DNA from: CALBPI01 sp942491885
Lineage (GTDB): Bacteria; Pseudomonadota; Gammaproteobacteria; Steroidobacterales; Woeseiaceae
Length of the DNA stretch: 64,000 nt
NCBI GenBank assembly: GCA_942491885.1
Contig: CALOCQ010000002.1
Span: 1,054,001 to 1,118,000, forward strand
Direction: 5' to 3'
Both the position numbers and the translations under genes were made by a program. Under the pieces are notes generated by a model. That model saw nothing but the letters and a program-made list of their open reading frames with translations. It did no database searches and was not told the DNA's origin. How positions within the stretch are numbered: the first letter of the stretch is position 1; the number at the start of each line of letters is the position of its first letter. Of this stretch, positions 8,867-18,639 are shown one piece after another.

Positions 8867-9230
8867 GCAACGAGTACAGCAGGAAGCAGTCATACAACTA
8901 CGTCGTTGATTCAACGATGACAACACTGGACCTGCCCAGCGAGAAGAGCCTCGTTGCGTCGCTCGGTTACGGACGCTATGTCAGTTTTGCAGACGAGCTT
9001 CGCAGCAGAACACGTTTCGAACCTAGCGCGAGTTATGAGGTGGATGGTGATACCGCACGAGAGACAGACTATTCGCAACCGCGTCGTTCTCACAGCAAGT
9101 GACCGATAATGCGGCGTTGTCGCTGTCGTTCGTATATGCCAACAAGCCCGAGTACCGCGGTGAAGTCGGCACCGAGTTGTCCGCCCGGCTTGGCATCAAC
9201 TACAAGCTCTTCAGTGCCGGCGAAAACTGA
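8863..9230 (+). pseudogene. Barrel-like C-terminus continuing the 8054 gene
   Basis: Two frames together give SYNYVVDSTMTTLDLPSEKS, LVASLGYGRYVSFADELRS and then LSFVYANKPEYRGEVG and LSARLGINYKLF, with a stop at 9228-9230. The alternating hydrophobic pattern and the aromatic ending suggest the last strands of an outer-membrane beta-barrel, loosely like DUF481 proteins. A frame change near 9085 interrupts it. Confidence 0.35.
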
Positions 9231-9466
9231 CCTATCGCGACGCTAAAACTGATCGAAAAAATGTATGCGCCGTTGCGCCACAAGCTGATGTCGACGTCGA
9301 GGTTGTTGTTTACCTTGTAGACCTATAGCAAGGCAGACGATTGAGATGCATTGATGACAGAGAGCTAACAATGGGCCTGCTGCAATTACGTGCTTTGTAT
9401 GCTTACCGTTCCCCCTGAACTATATCCGGCTCGTCATCAGCCTGTAACAAATTGGTTCTACTTTAG

Positions 9467-9992
9467 TTGTTCCATCTCGCTTCTCATGAAAATTTCCCCA
9501 TGCTTAATTTCCTTGTCCTGGCCGCGACAGTGACCGGCATCATCGTATTCCTGCACTGGTACAGTTACCGCTACCTCAAGCGCAATATCGTCGAGCGGCA
9601 ACGCTGGGACCTGAATATCTGCTGCGGTACGACGGACGGTGGCGGCGTGAATGCGGACATCGTCCGGCACGGAGAGCTGCCGAACTTCGTAAAGATCGAC
9701 TGCATTTATAACCTGCCTTTCGCCGACGGAGAATTTGACACGGCGCTGTGTTCTCACACGGCCGAGCATGTTGCGTATCCACAACGATTCGATCGCGAAC
9801 TTCAGCGCGTGGCAAAGAACGTCATCTACATCCCTGCCCCCTGTTTGGGACCTGGCAGCAGCGCTCAATGTCTGGGAACACAAGTGGCTATTCCTGAGCA
9901 TACGCAAAGTACACACCGCTTTGCCGGCGCGGATTCCTCTGCCGTTTGCCCGCCGCATTCAGGCCAGATTCGGGCAGAAGATCGCTGCCTGA
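9467..9992 (+). CDS. Membrane-anchored SAM-dependent methyltransferase-like protein (frameshifted)
   Basis: It begins with a single N-terminal membrane helix (MLNFLVLAATVTGIIVFLHW), then a class I methyltransferase-like core: LNICCGTTDGGGVNADI (nucleotide-binding loop position), FVKIDCIYNLPFADGEFDTA (the motif around the acidic loop) and SHTAEHV. Near 9840 one indel moves the natural reading to frame 3: PPVWDLAAALNVWEHKWLFL, and then the stop at 9992. If the unshifted frame is kept, the gene would run to 10171 with meaningless sequence. The substrate cannot be told. Confidence 0.6.
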
Positions 9993-10112
9993 GGACGCTC
10001 CCGCCGAGCGCCCGAGTCATCGACCAGCTTGCCAAATACCTACCGCTCCGGCTTCAACCAGGTCCTCTCACCACGCACTCTCCAGGTACGCAGCTTGAGT
10101 GGCAGCGCCTCG

Positions 10113-10610
10113 TTAACCAGCCAGTAGTCGAGCAAGTTCGCGTAGAACGGATTGCGCTGGCACACCACTGACGCCGCCGGCCCAGATTGACTCGGTACCA
10201 CGGCTAAAGAAGTTCTGTGGCTCGCTGACAAAGCGGCGTACCGGTCCGCTACCAAACATGAACTCGTTGACGCTGTCGGCGCGCGCGCTGTGCGATGACG
10301 CGTCGACGACGTTGAAGCCGCCGTCCGTCGGGATACCAGGCAAGCCGGGCACCGGCTGCGGGAACACGCCGGACGGTTGTGACGGAATGCTGAAAGCGTC
10401 CACGAAGGGATGGTCGAACACGATGCGGTGCAGCTTGCCCCAACGATAGTCGTGCTGGTCAGTGGAGTAAGCGAACGCCTCGGCGAACGCATCACCGGCC
10501 AACAGATCAAGCGCATTGCCGAGTGACAACAGCAGTTTGAAATCGCGTTGGTCGGCCGGATCGTCGATACCGGGCACGGCAAAGAAATCGGATGATCCCG
10601 GTGCCGCCAT
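10113..10610 (-). CDS. Penicillin acylase family hydrolase, C-terminal fragment
   Basis: It encodes the end of the beta chain: LLLSLGNALDLLAGDAFAEA, DYRWGKLHRIVFDHPF and FNVVDASSHSARADSVNEF, which are hallmark late motifs of Ntn-type penicillin/AHL acylases (the WGxxH segment and the late substrate-pocket part). Near 10150 another frame change occurs: the real tail, LLDYWLVNEALPLKLRTW, ends at 10040. It continues the genes at 11145 and 10507. Confidence 0.6.
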   Translation of the reverse strand: MAAPGSSDFFAVPGIDDPADQRDFKLLLSLGNALDLLAGDAFAEAFAYSTDQHDYRWGKLHRIVFDHPFVDAFSIPSQPSGVFPQPVPGLPGIPTDGGFNVVDASSHSARADSVNEFMFGSGPVRRFVSEPQNFFSRGTESIWAGGVSGVPAQSVLRELARLLAG

Positions 10611-11541
10611 TGGTACGCAGCAAATGCTGCAGCGACGTCATTGCCTGGGCACTGCCGGGCGTTGGCAGTCCGGCCAATGGCTGGTCGACAAACTGGCGCA
10701 CCGCCTGGCCGCGCCAGACGCTGTAGATCGTCGCGGCCACGCTATCCCGGATCTCCGCTTCGCTCGGCGCGGGGAGTTGGGTCCAGTCGGAGACCACAGG
10801 GTCGCCAACGTCGTAGCCTGCCTGGATACCGGTCGGCGTCGTGAAGTCCCAATGGGAGAGCCGTGCGATCGCCTCTGCGATACGCGGGTCGGCCCCGAGT
10901 GCGGCCAGCGCTGCGGGCTTGCCCGGCGCGCAGGCATTTTCGAACGCGGCTAACAAGTACGGCACGAGGACACGTGCGTCGAGCAGCGAGACGTCGGCCT
11001 GGATCGATTGCAGATCCGATGTCGACAGCTGGCCCTGCGAGGCGATGTAGTCGCGGATGCGGCGCGTGATGGTGCCAGCGCGGAAGCCGCTCGCGTAACC
11101 CGGGTTCAGGTAATAGATGCCCTGCCCGCCGACACGCAACTGGTTCAGCGGGTCGTTGTCGAGCGTCGTGCCCGCCGGGTCGTTGTTGGCGTTAACGAAC
11201 CAGCCGGCCGGCGGGTTGATCGTAAACGGCATTTCGTCCTGGGCGAGTACCTCGTAAGGAATAGCCTGGCCAGGTTGCGGGTTTTGCACGGGCAGCCATT
11301 CATGATCGCCGCTGGTGCCATCACGGATGAACCACGGCGGCACCAGCGCCCGGGTGCGAACAGTCCCGGCACCGTACCCGGCGCAACCGTGCCCTGCTGC
11401 AGGTCGGCGCGGATCGGCATCTCGCCGCTCGTGAAGTAGGCGAGGTTGCCGGCCTTGTCGCCGTAGATCCAGTTTTGCGAGCCGAAATCGAACAGCGTCA
11501 GCGCCGCGCGGAATTTCTTCAGGTTGCGCGCTTCGTTCCAC
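10507..11541 (-). CDS. Penicillin acylase family hydrolase, middle fragment
   Basis: The natural part starts near 11340 (ALVPPWFIRDGTSGDHEWLP) and runs to about 10610 (SLQHLLRTNGGTG). It contains NPPAGWFVNANNDPAGTTLD, the conserved aNpxxGwivnANN segment of this family that holds the oxyanion-stabilising Asn. The upstream residues of this frame are wrong-frame reading of the N-terminal fragment. One indel on each side breaks the gene. Confidence 0.6.
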   Translation of the reverse strand: MERSAQPEEIPRGADAVRFRLAKLDLRRQGRQPRLLHERRDADPRRPAAGHGCAGYGAGTVRTRALVPPWFIRDGTSGDHEWLPVQNPQPGQAIPYEVLAQDEMPFTINPPAGWFVNANNDPAGTTLDNDPLNQLRVGGQGIYYLNPGYASGFRAGTITRRIRDYIASQGQLSTSDLQSIQADVSLLDARVLVPYLLAAFENACAPGKPAALAALGADPRIAEAIARLSHWDFTTPTGIQAGYDVGDPVVSDWTQLPAPSEAEIRDSVAATIYSVWRGQAVRQFVDQPLAGLPTPGSAQAMTSLQHLLRTNGGTGIIRFLCRARYRRSGRPTRFQTAVVTRQCA

Positions 11542-12992
11542 AGCCGGAAGGTGTCGAGCTCGCGGGTGGCGCTGAAGCCCGTGTACTGCACACTCACTGC
11601 CGGCACGATCGAACCCGGCGCCGGCGCGGCCAGCAGGTCGAGGATCGGGCCGTTGTTGCGGCGCGGCACGATGATCGTTTCGGCGGGGATGTCGCCGCCC
11701 GGCGGCGCCTGCACAAGGAACCCGCCGGCGTTGAAGAAGAACTGTTCCGGTATGCGTACGACCGGTTCCTGTTCGCCTTTGAAGATCGTCGCGACCGGCG
11801 TGCCGGTGTTATCGAAGACAAGCAGCTCAACGAACGTATCGGTCACGTCCATCGGGTTCGTCGTCGCGCCCCAGTGAATGAATTTGTTATAGCCGAGTAC
11901 AACGTAACCGACGCCCGGGAAGCTCGAGCCGAAGACGTTGAAGCCCGGCGACTGCAGGCCGATCGGGTAAAACGTCGACGGCGTGTTCAGGGACAGGTGC
12001 GGATCGTTGGCGATGATCGTGCGACCCCTGGCGCCAAGTGCCCCCGTCACGCCCCATTCGTTCGAGCCGATCGTGCCGTCGGCGTCGAGTCGTTTGCGGA
12101 TGAAATCGGAGCGGCGCATCTTTTTGTCGACCGATTTCGCGAGGCGGTCCATGTCGTTGGTTACTCCGGCCTGCGGCATTGAACGGGTGCTCGCGGCTGC
12201 ATGCGCGCTTGATTTATGTGGGTGGGAACCCTTTTTTCCCTTGTTCTTTTTCACCTGAACAGCGACTACATCGGGGCAGGCAAACGGATCCGCCATCCCC
12301 GGCACCGGTATGTAAGGATACGCGCCGGTTGCATCCGGTATGGTCGATGCGCAGTCGAACGGCTGCGAGCGGAACACGTCCTGGGTGAACACCGCAGCAC
12401 CGGCCGGGCCGAGTGCACCGACATAAGCTTGCAGGTTCGATGTCAGCCCCGTATCCAGGTCGAAAGACAGACCGAACGCGATCGCCTTGCCGATCACGAC
12501 GCTGTCGATAATGTTCCACGGACGAAAGTCTTCACGGTTCGTGAAACCCAGCGCAGCATACTCCGGCGGCAGGCCGGGACCATACATCACCCAGTCGTTC
12601 ACGCCACGCGCGTAGGCCTCGAGCCCGGCAATGGTCTTGGCCGACAACACGTCCGCGGAACGCTCGGCGGCGCGGCGCAAACCGATTGTGCGCGCCTGCA
12701 CATCACCGGACAAAGCCGACGGCCCGAACAGCTCGGCTAATGTGCCGCTCGGCTGGCGCCGGGTCAGGTCCATCTGGAACAGACGGTCCTCCGCGTGCAC
12801 CCAACCCTGCACATATAAGAGGTCGTGGCGGTTCCAGGCACGGATGTGTGCGATGCCCTCGGCGTCGCGCACGATAACCGCCCGGCCCTTGAGGCCCGGA
12901 AGCTCGAGTTGCTGTGCCGATGCCGGCACGCTGTAAAGCGTCGCCGCAAAAGCAGCAGCAACCGAAAGAATAATACTGGTGAATGCGCGCAT
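11145..12992 (-). CDS. Penicillin acylase family hydrolase, N-terminal part (frameshifted)
   Basis: It starts with a signal peptide (MRAFTSIILSVAAAF, cut after SAQ), so the enzyme is periplasmic. The alpha chain shows IVRDAEGIAHIRAWN and the family motif AEDRLFQMDLTRRQPSGTLA. A Lys-rich spacer precedes IGSNEWGVTG, in which the Ser is the autoprocessing N-terminal nucleophile of the beta chain. NDPHLSL and WGATTNPMDVTD follow. Natural sequence ends near 11345, where an indel moves the frame; the rest is in the 10507 and 10113 fragments. The family cleaves amides such as acyl-homoserine lactones or penicillins. Which one is used here is unknown. Confidence 0.75.
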   Translation of the reverse strand: MRAFTSIILSVAAAFAATLYSVPASAQQLELPGLKGRAVIVRDAEGIAHIRAWNRHDLLYVQGWVHAEDRLFQMDLTRRQPSGTLAELFGPSALSGDVQARTIGLRRAAERSADVLSAKTIAGLEAYARGVNDWVMYGPGLPPEYAALGFTNREDFRPWNIIDSVVIGKAIAFGLSFDLDTGLTSNLQAYVGALGPAGAAVFTQDVFRSQPFDCASTIPDATGAYPYIPVPGMADPFACPDVVAVQVKKNKGKKGSHPHKSSAHAAASTRSMPQAGVTNDMDRLAKSVDKKMRRSDFIRKRLDADGTIGSNEWGVTGALGARGRTIIANDPHLSLNTPSTFYPIGLQSPGFNVFGSSFPGVGYVVLGYNKFIHWGATTNPMDVTDTFVELLVFDNTGTPVATIFKGEQEPVVRIPEQFFFNAGGFLVQAPPGGDIPAETIIVPRRNNGPILDLLAAPAPGSIVPAVSVQYTGFSATRELDTFRLWNEARNLKKFRAALTLFDFGSQNWIYGDKAGNLAYFTSGEMPIRADLQQGTVAPGTVPGLFAPGRWCRRGSSVMAPAAIMNGCPCKTRNLARLFLTRYSPRTKCRLRSTRRPAGSLTPTTTRRARRSTTTR

Positions 12993-13315
12993 GACTGGTG
13001 TCCCCCCACAGAACGAACGCTAGCCGCGCCATGGGCCCGATGCGTTCCCTGCACCGTGGCGCCATCGCAAGCGGTTCAGCGGGGTGGTTGCACCGGATTC
13101 TCATAAAGACCGAACCGGTACACCGCGACTGCTGGACCGCTATCAATGCGGCCTCTTACTGGCGAAATTGTCTTAGCACGCTAGCAGGGCGGTGCTGGGT
13201 TGGCAATTGTGGGAAACCAGTATGAGGTTTTGGTTCGGTTCTAATCCCAGCCAAGTCCCTCGCCTGATCGTCGGCTAAGAACGTTCACAGAGACGTCTTA
13301 TCACGTCGCGTTAAT

Positions 13316-14998
13316 CTACAACTTTACGTCGGCTTCAGCCCACAATTGAGCAAACTTCGCATCCAGCGCCGCTGTGTCCTTCCCCTGCGCCTCAAGACTC
13401 TGGATCAACCCAAACACAGCCCAGCCATTCCGCGGATACTGCTCCAGATCTTCCCGATACGTCGCCTCGGCCTCTTCGGCCCGACCAGCGACAAGCAATG
13501 CCTTACCAAGCGTATGACGTGTCGGGTAATACCAGAATGGCGGTTCGGTGTAGGGAAGTTGATCCTGCACTTCAACGGCAATCTTGAAGTGTTCGATGGC
13601 CTGCTCGACATTGTCCTCGGCCATCGCGATCGCACCGAGCGTGAGTTCGTCGGCGATCGTTAACAGCATGGTCGCCGGGTAGTAGATCGAGTCGAGGAAT
13701 TGCACATCGCTTGCGTCTTTCAGCGGCACGAGTTTTGCCCGTTCGGCTTTCGCCAGCGCGACCTCGCCCTGGTTGGCATAAGCTGTGGCGCGCACGTAAT
13801 GCCAGATGCCGTTCGAGTACTCGAGGTCTTGCGGTGGCTGCGGCTCTGCCAGCACTTCATCCCAGCGGCCGAACTGCGTTAGCGCGAGCATAGGGATAGT
13901 GTTGAAAAACTCGACGCCGGGGAACTGCTCGATCATCTCCAGCCGAACGTTGGCGGCGACTTTGCGGGCGGCCTCGATGGCGACCTTGCTGCGGCCTTCC
14001 ATGCTCGAGGCGGCCCACAGAAAGTGAATGTTGTGCGGGTAATAAGCCGCGGGGTAGAACCCCTGCGCATTGCAGGCTTCGATGTACGCTTCGTCGACGG
14101 CGGCGGCGCGTACATTGGCCTCAGAGGCGTCGTTGTAGCGCCCTACCCGCCAGTAAATGTGTGCCGGCATGTGCACGAGGTGGCCGGCACCGGGCACGAG
14201 GTTCGAGAGCGTATCGGCGTGCGGCTCGGCGCGTTCCGGGCTCGATGACGCTTCCACCGCGTGGATGTATAAATGAATCGCGAGCGGATGGGCAGGTGAC
14301 CGTTCCAGCACCGTCTCGAGCGCGGCGAGGACCTCCTCGGTCAGTGGTCTCGCATTGTCCGGGTCGACCCAGTAGTCCCACGGCATGGTGTTCATCATCG
14401 ACTCGGCGAACAGGGCCGCGGCATCGTCGTCATCGGGATATTTTTGGTGCAGCGCGCGCATGCTGTCGACGTAAGCGAGATCAAGCGGCGGGCGTGACGT
14501 TGATGGGTCGCCGTTGTAACGTGCAGCGAGCGCGTCGATGTAGTCGCGCTCCTGTTGGCTGACGCGGTCTTTCAGCGCGAGCGCTTTTTGAATCGCTGCA
14601 TACGCCTGCGTGCGATCGCTGTCCGACATTACGACCATACCGTTACTGGTCACATTGATGTTCGGGCCGAGCGCCAGCGCCTCACCCCAGTAGCACATGG
14701 CGCAGTCCGGATCGAGCCGTTGGGCGGCCTTGAACGAGCGCACGGACTCGGCGTGGTTGAAGGCGAAGTCGATAATCAAACCCTGGTCGAAATAGCGCTG
14801 CGCGCCGGGGTCGCGGGTCGTTATCGCATGGCTGTGGTCGCCCATGCCATCGAACAACGGCGCGCCGGCCTTGGCGACGAGCGCGGCAGTGTCGAGATCC
14901 GGGTTGGCAGCCTCAGGTTGGTCGGCCATATTGGCGCAGCCGGCCAGCAAGGCAGTTATCGCCAGGATGGCGGCGGTTCTGATCGTCATGGTGGTCAC
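13316..14998 (-). CDS. TPR lipoprotein
   Basis: This 560-residue intact gene has a lipobox signal (LLAGC) after a short hydrophobic start, so it is likely membrane-anchored on the periplasmic side. Conserved family motifs include YFDQGLIIDFAFNHAESVRS, DCAMCYWGEALALGPNIN, HPLAIHLYIHAVEAS and LVHMPAHIYWRVGRY. These His- and Cys-rich helices are the signature of a widespread family of TPR proteins of unknown function. The closing residues again form TPR helices (AEEAEATYREDLEQYPRNGW). It lies upstream of the acylase gene on the same strand, with a 320-base gap that argues against tight coupling. Confidence 0.75.
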   Translation of the reverse strand: MTTMTIRTAAILAITALLAGCANMADQPEAANPDLDTAALVAKAGAPLFDGMGDHSHAITTRDPGAQRYFDQGLIIDFAFNHAESVRSFKAAQRLDPDCAMCYWGEALALGPNINVTSNGMVVMSDSDRTQAYAAIQKALALKDRVSQQERDYIDALAARYNGDPSTSRPPLDLAYVDSMRALHQKYPDDDDAAALFAESMMNTMPWDYWVDPDNARPLTEEVLAALETVLERSPAHPLAIHLYIHAVEASSSPERAEPHADTLSNLVPGAGHLVHMPAHIYWRVGRYNDASEANVRAAAVDEAYIEACNAQGFYPAAYYPHNIHFLWAASSMEGRSKVAIEAARKVAANVRLEMIEQFPGVEFFNTIPMLALTQFGRWDEVLAEPQPPQDLEYSNGIWHYVRATAYANQGEVALAKAERAKLVPLKDASDVQFLDSIYYPATMLLTIADELTLGAIAMAEDNVEQAIEHFKIAVEVQDQLPYTEPPFWYYPTRHTLGKALLVAGRAEEAEATYREDLEQYPRNGWAVFGLIQSLEAQGKDTAALDAKFAQLWAEADVKL

Positions 14999-15263
14999 CT
15001 GCGTTTGTGCGTTGCGAGAACGCCCGCAAAACAGGATTCGCGGGGACTTAGATCATTTCCTGGCGACAGTGTACGCCTATTGCAGACGCCCCGCTTTTGC
15101 CGCTCGACGGCTACGCGTCGCTTTGCGGTGACATCGCTCTACCAAACCTGCTTGTTGGTGTCGGAGGTTTATTGATTGTCTGGCGGCATGGCCTGACCGC
15201 AAGGGCGGGCATCGAACGGTACCAGTTCCGCCCGGCCATCGGCCCGGATTCACTAACAGAGAA

Positions 15264-15293
15264 CGGGCCGACCCCCTCTCGGGAACCGGCCCG
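15264..15293. terminator. GC-rich hairpin
   Basis: Arms CGGGCCG and CGGCCCG pair around a 16-base loop, between the stop of the minus-strand gene at 15312 and the divergent lipoprotein gene upstream region. It could end the 15312 gene; no U-run is visible. Confidence 0.4.
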
Positions 15294-15311
15294 CCATATT
15301 ACGCAGGCCGC

Positions 15312-15779
15312 TCAATAAGGCATCGGAAACAACCTCGAACCCTGTATCGTTCCCTCATAAACACACTCGGGGAAAATCCCGTTTGGGTCGGTGATAATGC
15401 TCCTGAATTTGCCGGCCGCTTCGCCAAATTGATCAGCTTCAGCGTGCTCTGTACTTCGTATCTCAGGGTCACGCCAGGCGCCGGATTAATGAATCCGAAG
15501 AACCCGGCGCCATAGAATTTCTTGCCGAGTTTGAAAGCCTGTCCAACGCCGCTGCCAAGAAGCGGGTCCACATTTGTGATCTGGCGCGCTCCGCGCGATC
15601 GTGGCCACGTTCGTGAATGGCGTCGATGGACCGCAACCACCGGGATCCGGCGTGCCGACGAGTTCCCATGTGCCGGCAATCTTGTGAACCGCTGGACCGG
15701 CATTGACCGTTCCGGAAGCAAAGGCCAACACGGTAGCTACGAGGGCCAAAGTGGCCAGTTTTTGCGTTACTCTGTTCAT
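15312..15779 (-). CDS. Small secreted protein of unknown function (frameshifted)
   Basis: The start at 15779 gives a clear signal peptide (MNRVTQKLATLALVATVLAF, cut near NAG) and then IAGTWELVGTPDPGGCGPS. Indels near 15600 and 15420 move the frame, but the pieces join sensibly: ITNVDPLLGSGVGQAFKLGK, YGAGFFGFINPAPGVTLRYE, then FGEAAGKFRSIITDPNGIFP and a stop at 15312. The whole is about 155 residues. The family is not recognised; the IAGTWEL start is common in small lipocalin-like export proteins. Confidence 0.5.
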
Positions 15780-15953
15780 ATGTCACCTGTTCAGTTATTT
15801 GACGAGTTGGGCTCGGATCGACCATCGATCCTCGCTGTCGGCGCCGGTGCGAGTTCCCTGCGCCTTATCGAAAAGAATGCTCGAATCGTTCTGAAACGCC
15901 TTTCTCAAGATCTGAAATGATCTGATAGCTGCTGAAGGAGCCGCACAAACCGC

Positions 15954-17360
15954 ATGCCGACGGCCGCAAATGACAACGCATTCGTTTTTAGGGGCTATCG
16001 TCTCGATGCGGCTCAGCGTCGGCTTTGGGACCCTGGTGGCGCGTCACTGACGCTCAGGCCGAAGGAGTTCGACGCCCTGCTGATGCTGGTGCGCAACGCG
16101 GGCACACCGGTCGGCAAGGCTGAGCTGATGTCGGCGTTGTGGCCGGATACCGTGGTCGAGGAAAACAACCTGAACCAGCTCATCTCGAGGCTGCGGCAGG
16201 TGCTTGGCGACGACCGCCATGATCCGGTGTTCATTGCGACAATTACGGGGCGCGGCTACCAGTTCGTCGCTGCCGTCGAACGCCCGGATGGGGACGCTGA
16301 CGAATCGGATGTCGCCGCCAACACTACTTACAACTGGCGCTGGGCGGCGGCGGCACTCGTCGTGGTGGCCGGCATCGCGCTTGCACTGACCCAGTTCCGC
16401 GACGACGACGTCAAGCCGCCGTTCACGCTCGACGATGCTGCGCTCGTCACGGCCTCGCCGGCCTCGAACGTGATGCCGGCTCTATCACCGGATGGCACGA
16501 TGATGGCGTTCGTCAGCGATCGAAGCGGCACGAATCAGATATGGGTCAAGGGGCTGCCCAGCGGCAAAGCGGTCCAGTTGACCGATGGCCCGCTCCCGGC
16601 AGACTCGCCAAGCTGGTCACCGGTCAGTGACGCGATCCTGTTCCGGCGACGTGCGTCGGACGGTGGTTCGTCGATCTGGCTCGTCGGTGCGCTGGGTTCG
16701 GCGACGCCACGACTGATAGTCGAGGACGGCGCCTACCCGCGGTTTGCCCCTGATGGTCGTTCATTTGTATTCACACGAAAGCGCTATGCTGAGGACGCAG
16801 TTGTCAGTGAAATTCACGTCGGCTATCTCGATAGCGGTGAGACGCGTGAGCTCAAAGGCCTCCCCCGAACACCCGGCTTTGCCGATCCAATGCCGGCAAT
16901 TAACGCCAACGGCGACGTTGCATTTGTGCTGGCGGACGAAGGGCCGAGCGGCGACCTGTGGCTGTACGATGCGGCGACCGAAGAGTTTCGTGTATTGACC
17001 CGATCGAGTGGTGAATTTGCCGGTGTCTGGGCCCGCAGTCCGGTCTGGCTGCCAGATAATGAGACTATTCTTTACTCGGCCTCGGCGGACGACCCATCGA
17101 ATTCGCACTTGTGGAGCGTCAACACGCAAACCACCGAACCGGTTCGTGTGTCGTCCGGCGTCGGCGGTTACACCGAGCCGGCCGTGTCCAGTGACGGATC
17201 GAAGCTTGCGTACGCCTATGCGCAACCGCTATGGCACCTGGTTCGCACGGACCCTCAAACGGGTGAGCATCGAAATATTCACGACAGCCGCGCGATCATC
17301 GCTTTGCCGGCAGTGTCCCGCGACGGCGAGACGATAGCGACGTTCGGCGAGAGCATTTAG
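15954..17360 (+). CDS. CadC-like winged-helix regulator with beta-propeller, main part
   Basis: Residues about 10-110 form an OmpR/PhoB-type winged-helix DNA-binding domain (RPKEFDALLMLVRNAG, ENNLNQLISRLRQVLGD, ITGRGYQFVA). One membrane helix follows (WAAAALVVVAGIALAL), then TolB/WD40-like PD40 repeats (SPDGTMMAFVSDRSGTNQIW, FAPDGRSFVFTR). The layout is that of CadC/ToxR-like one-component regulators that sense on the periplasmic side and bind DNA from the membrane. An indel near 17350 causes the early stop; the propeller continues in the next fragment. It may control neighbouring envelope genes, but no binding site is known. Confidence 0.75.
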   Translation: MPTAANDNAFVFRGYRLDAAQRRLWDPGGASLTLRPKEFDALLMLVRNAGTPVGKAELMSALWPDTVVEENNLNQLISRLRQVLGDDRHDPVFIATITGRGYQFVAAVERPDGDADESDVAANTTYNWRWAAAALVVVAGIALALTQFRDDDVKPPFTLDDAALVTASPASNVMPALSPDGTMMAFVSDRSGTNQIWVKGLPSGKAVQLTDGPLPADSPSWSPVSDAILFRRRASDGGSSIWLVGALGSATPRLIVEDGAYPRFAPDGRSFVFTRKRYAEDAVVSEIHVGYLDSGETRELKGLPRTPGFADPMPAINANGDVAFVLADEGPSGDLWLYDAATEEFRVLTRSSGEFAGVWARSPVWLPDNETILYSASADDPSNSHLWSVNTQTTEPVRVSSGVGGYTEPAVSSDGSKLAYAYAQPLWHLVRTDPQTGEHRNIHDSRAIIALPAVSRDGETIATFGESI

Positions 17361-17503
17361 CGATTCCGGTTGATGGCGGTCCGACGAAACAGCTGACTTT
17401 TGGTCCGCCTGGCCAGGCAACTCTGCCGACATGGTCACGCAGCGATGACGCCATCTACTATTATCGGGGCCGGTCGCTGCATCGGCTCGATCCGGAAACC
17501 GGG

Positions 17504-18055
17504 ATGGACGATCGCATCCTCGATGACTTCCATTGGTCAAAACAAAACTGGCTCGCTGTTCACGGCAGCAAGCTTGCGTACCGCATCAGAAGCCGTTGGC
17601 CTGGTCGAGCGCGCAGCGTGATTCATGATTACAACTCAGGCGAAATCCGTAATTTCGATGACAAGTTGCTGCCGAGCGACTGGTCAAGGGATGGTAAGAG
17701 CGTGCTGGGACGGCGCTTGGGCGACTACGCGTTACTGCTCTGTGAAGCTGAGACAGCGCATTGCCAGCAGCTCATGGACGGCGACGAGGTAATTTACGGT
17801 GCGCTGCCACGCTGGTCGCATGACGAGACGCGCGTGTTTTTCAGGCGGGCGCAAAACGATAAACCCGGCTACGCCGATATCTGGGTCGTCTCACGTGAGG
17901 GTGGTCCGGCGCAGCGACTGTTTGAGCTGGGACCGTATGAGCCGCTAAATTTCTTCTTCGTAGTCGCGCATGACGACACCATCATCTGGCCGCGGTCGGG
18001 TAGTCGCGGCAATCCGGAAATCTGGATGTCGCGGAATTTGCGTGTTGCGGATTAG
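17504..18055 (+). CDS. CadC-like regulator, C-terminal propeller fragment
   Basis: It continues the propeller of the 15954 gene. The natural reading actually starts right after the frame break near 17350 (AIPVDGGPTKQLTFGPPGQA). Blades include WSRDGKSVLGRRLGDYALLL, SHDETRVFFRRAQ and YADIWVVSREGGPAQRLFEL. The gene ends at 18055, for a whole protein of about 700 residues. Confidence 0.65.
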   Translation: MDDRILDDFHWSKQNWLAVHGSKLAYRIRSRWPGRARSVIHDYNSGEIRNFDDKLLPSDWSRDGKSVLGRRLGDYALLLCEAETAHCQQLMDGDEVIYGALPRWSHDETRVFFRRAQNDKPGYADIWVVSREGGPAQRLFELGPYEPLNFFFVVAHDDTIIWPRSGSRGNPEIWMSRNLRVAD

Positions 18056-18239
18056 CTTTCTCCCCGGCTGCAATCACGCGGCCCAGAGGATCAGCACGGC
18101 ACGAGCTGCGCCTGTCATGCCGCGGCGGTGGGTCGATGATATCCTGATCACGGCACACGCGCGACTCCTATTTTCTAATTCATCAGGTATCGAATGAGCG
18201 CAGAGTCTCGCTATCACATAGACACACCCGGAACCAAAT

Positions 18240-18618
18240 GGGGTTCAGCCGAGAAGAAAATGACGGGTCGAGTTCGACGGCATGCAGCAGATCGGCTTCC
18301 GCGACCTCGAGGTTAATCCGCCCCTGCACCAGCACGCGGGCCCGGAGGTAGCGCTCGTAGGCATCGAGGTCACCGGTCAGCGTCTCTACCTGCACCGATT
18401 TCGCCTTCTCGTCGATGACTTCGCCAAGCGCGGCGACGATAGACGTGGCGATGTCGTCCACGATCTCGAAGACGTTTTCTGCGGTCAGCGGTCGGTCGTA
18501 GGTCTGCGACCAGGGCGTGGAAATCATCCTCGGTATCAATCAGCTGGGCGGTGATCCGCAGCACGTTAAGTTTCAAAACTAGTGATGCCAATTTGCGGTC
18601 GGCCTCAGCGCCCGCCAC
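18240..18618 (-). pseudogene. Fragment of a FlgO/TPR-type protein
   Basis: Two frames joined near 18510 give LNVLRITAQLIDTEDDFHAW, SQTYDRPLTAENVFEIVDDI, LDAYERYLRARVLVQGR and ADLLHAVELDPSF. This is the FlgO-like middle domain plus first TPR of the same family as the gene at 3871. Both the membrane start and the long TPR end are missing, so it is an isolated remnant. Confidence 0.6.
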
Positions 18619-18639
18619 CGCAGTACAATGAGTGGTTAT

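Noticed and set aside
10172..10953. Plus-strand frames over the acylase gene
   Set aside because: The minus strand carries the conserved acylase motifs; the plus frames are shadows.
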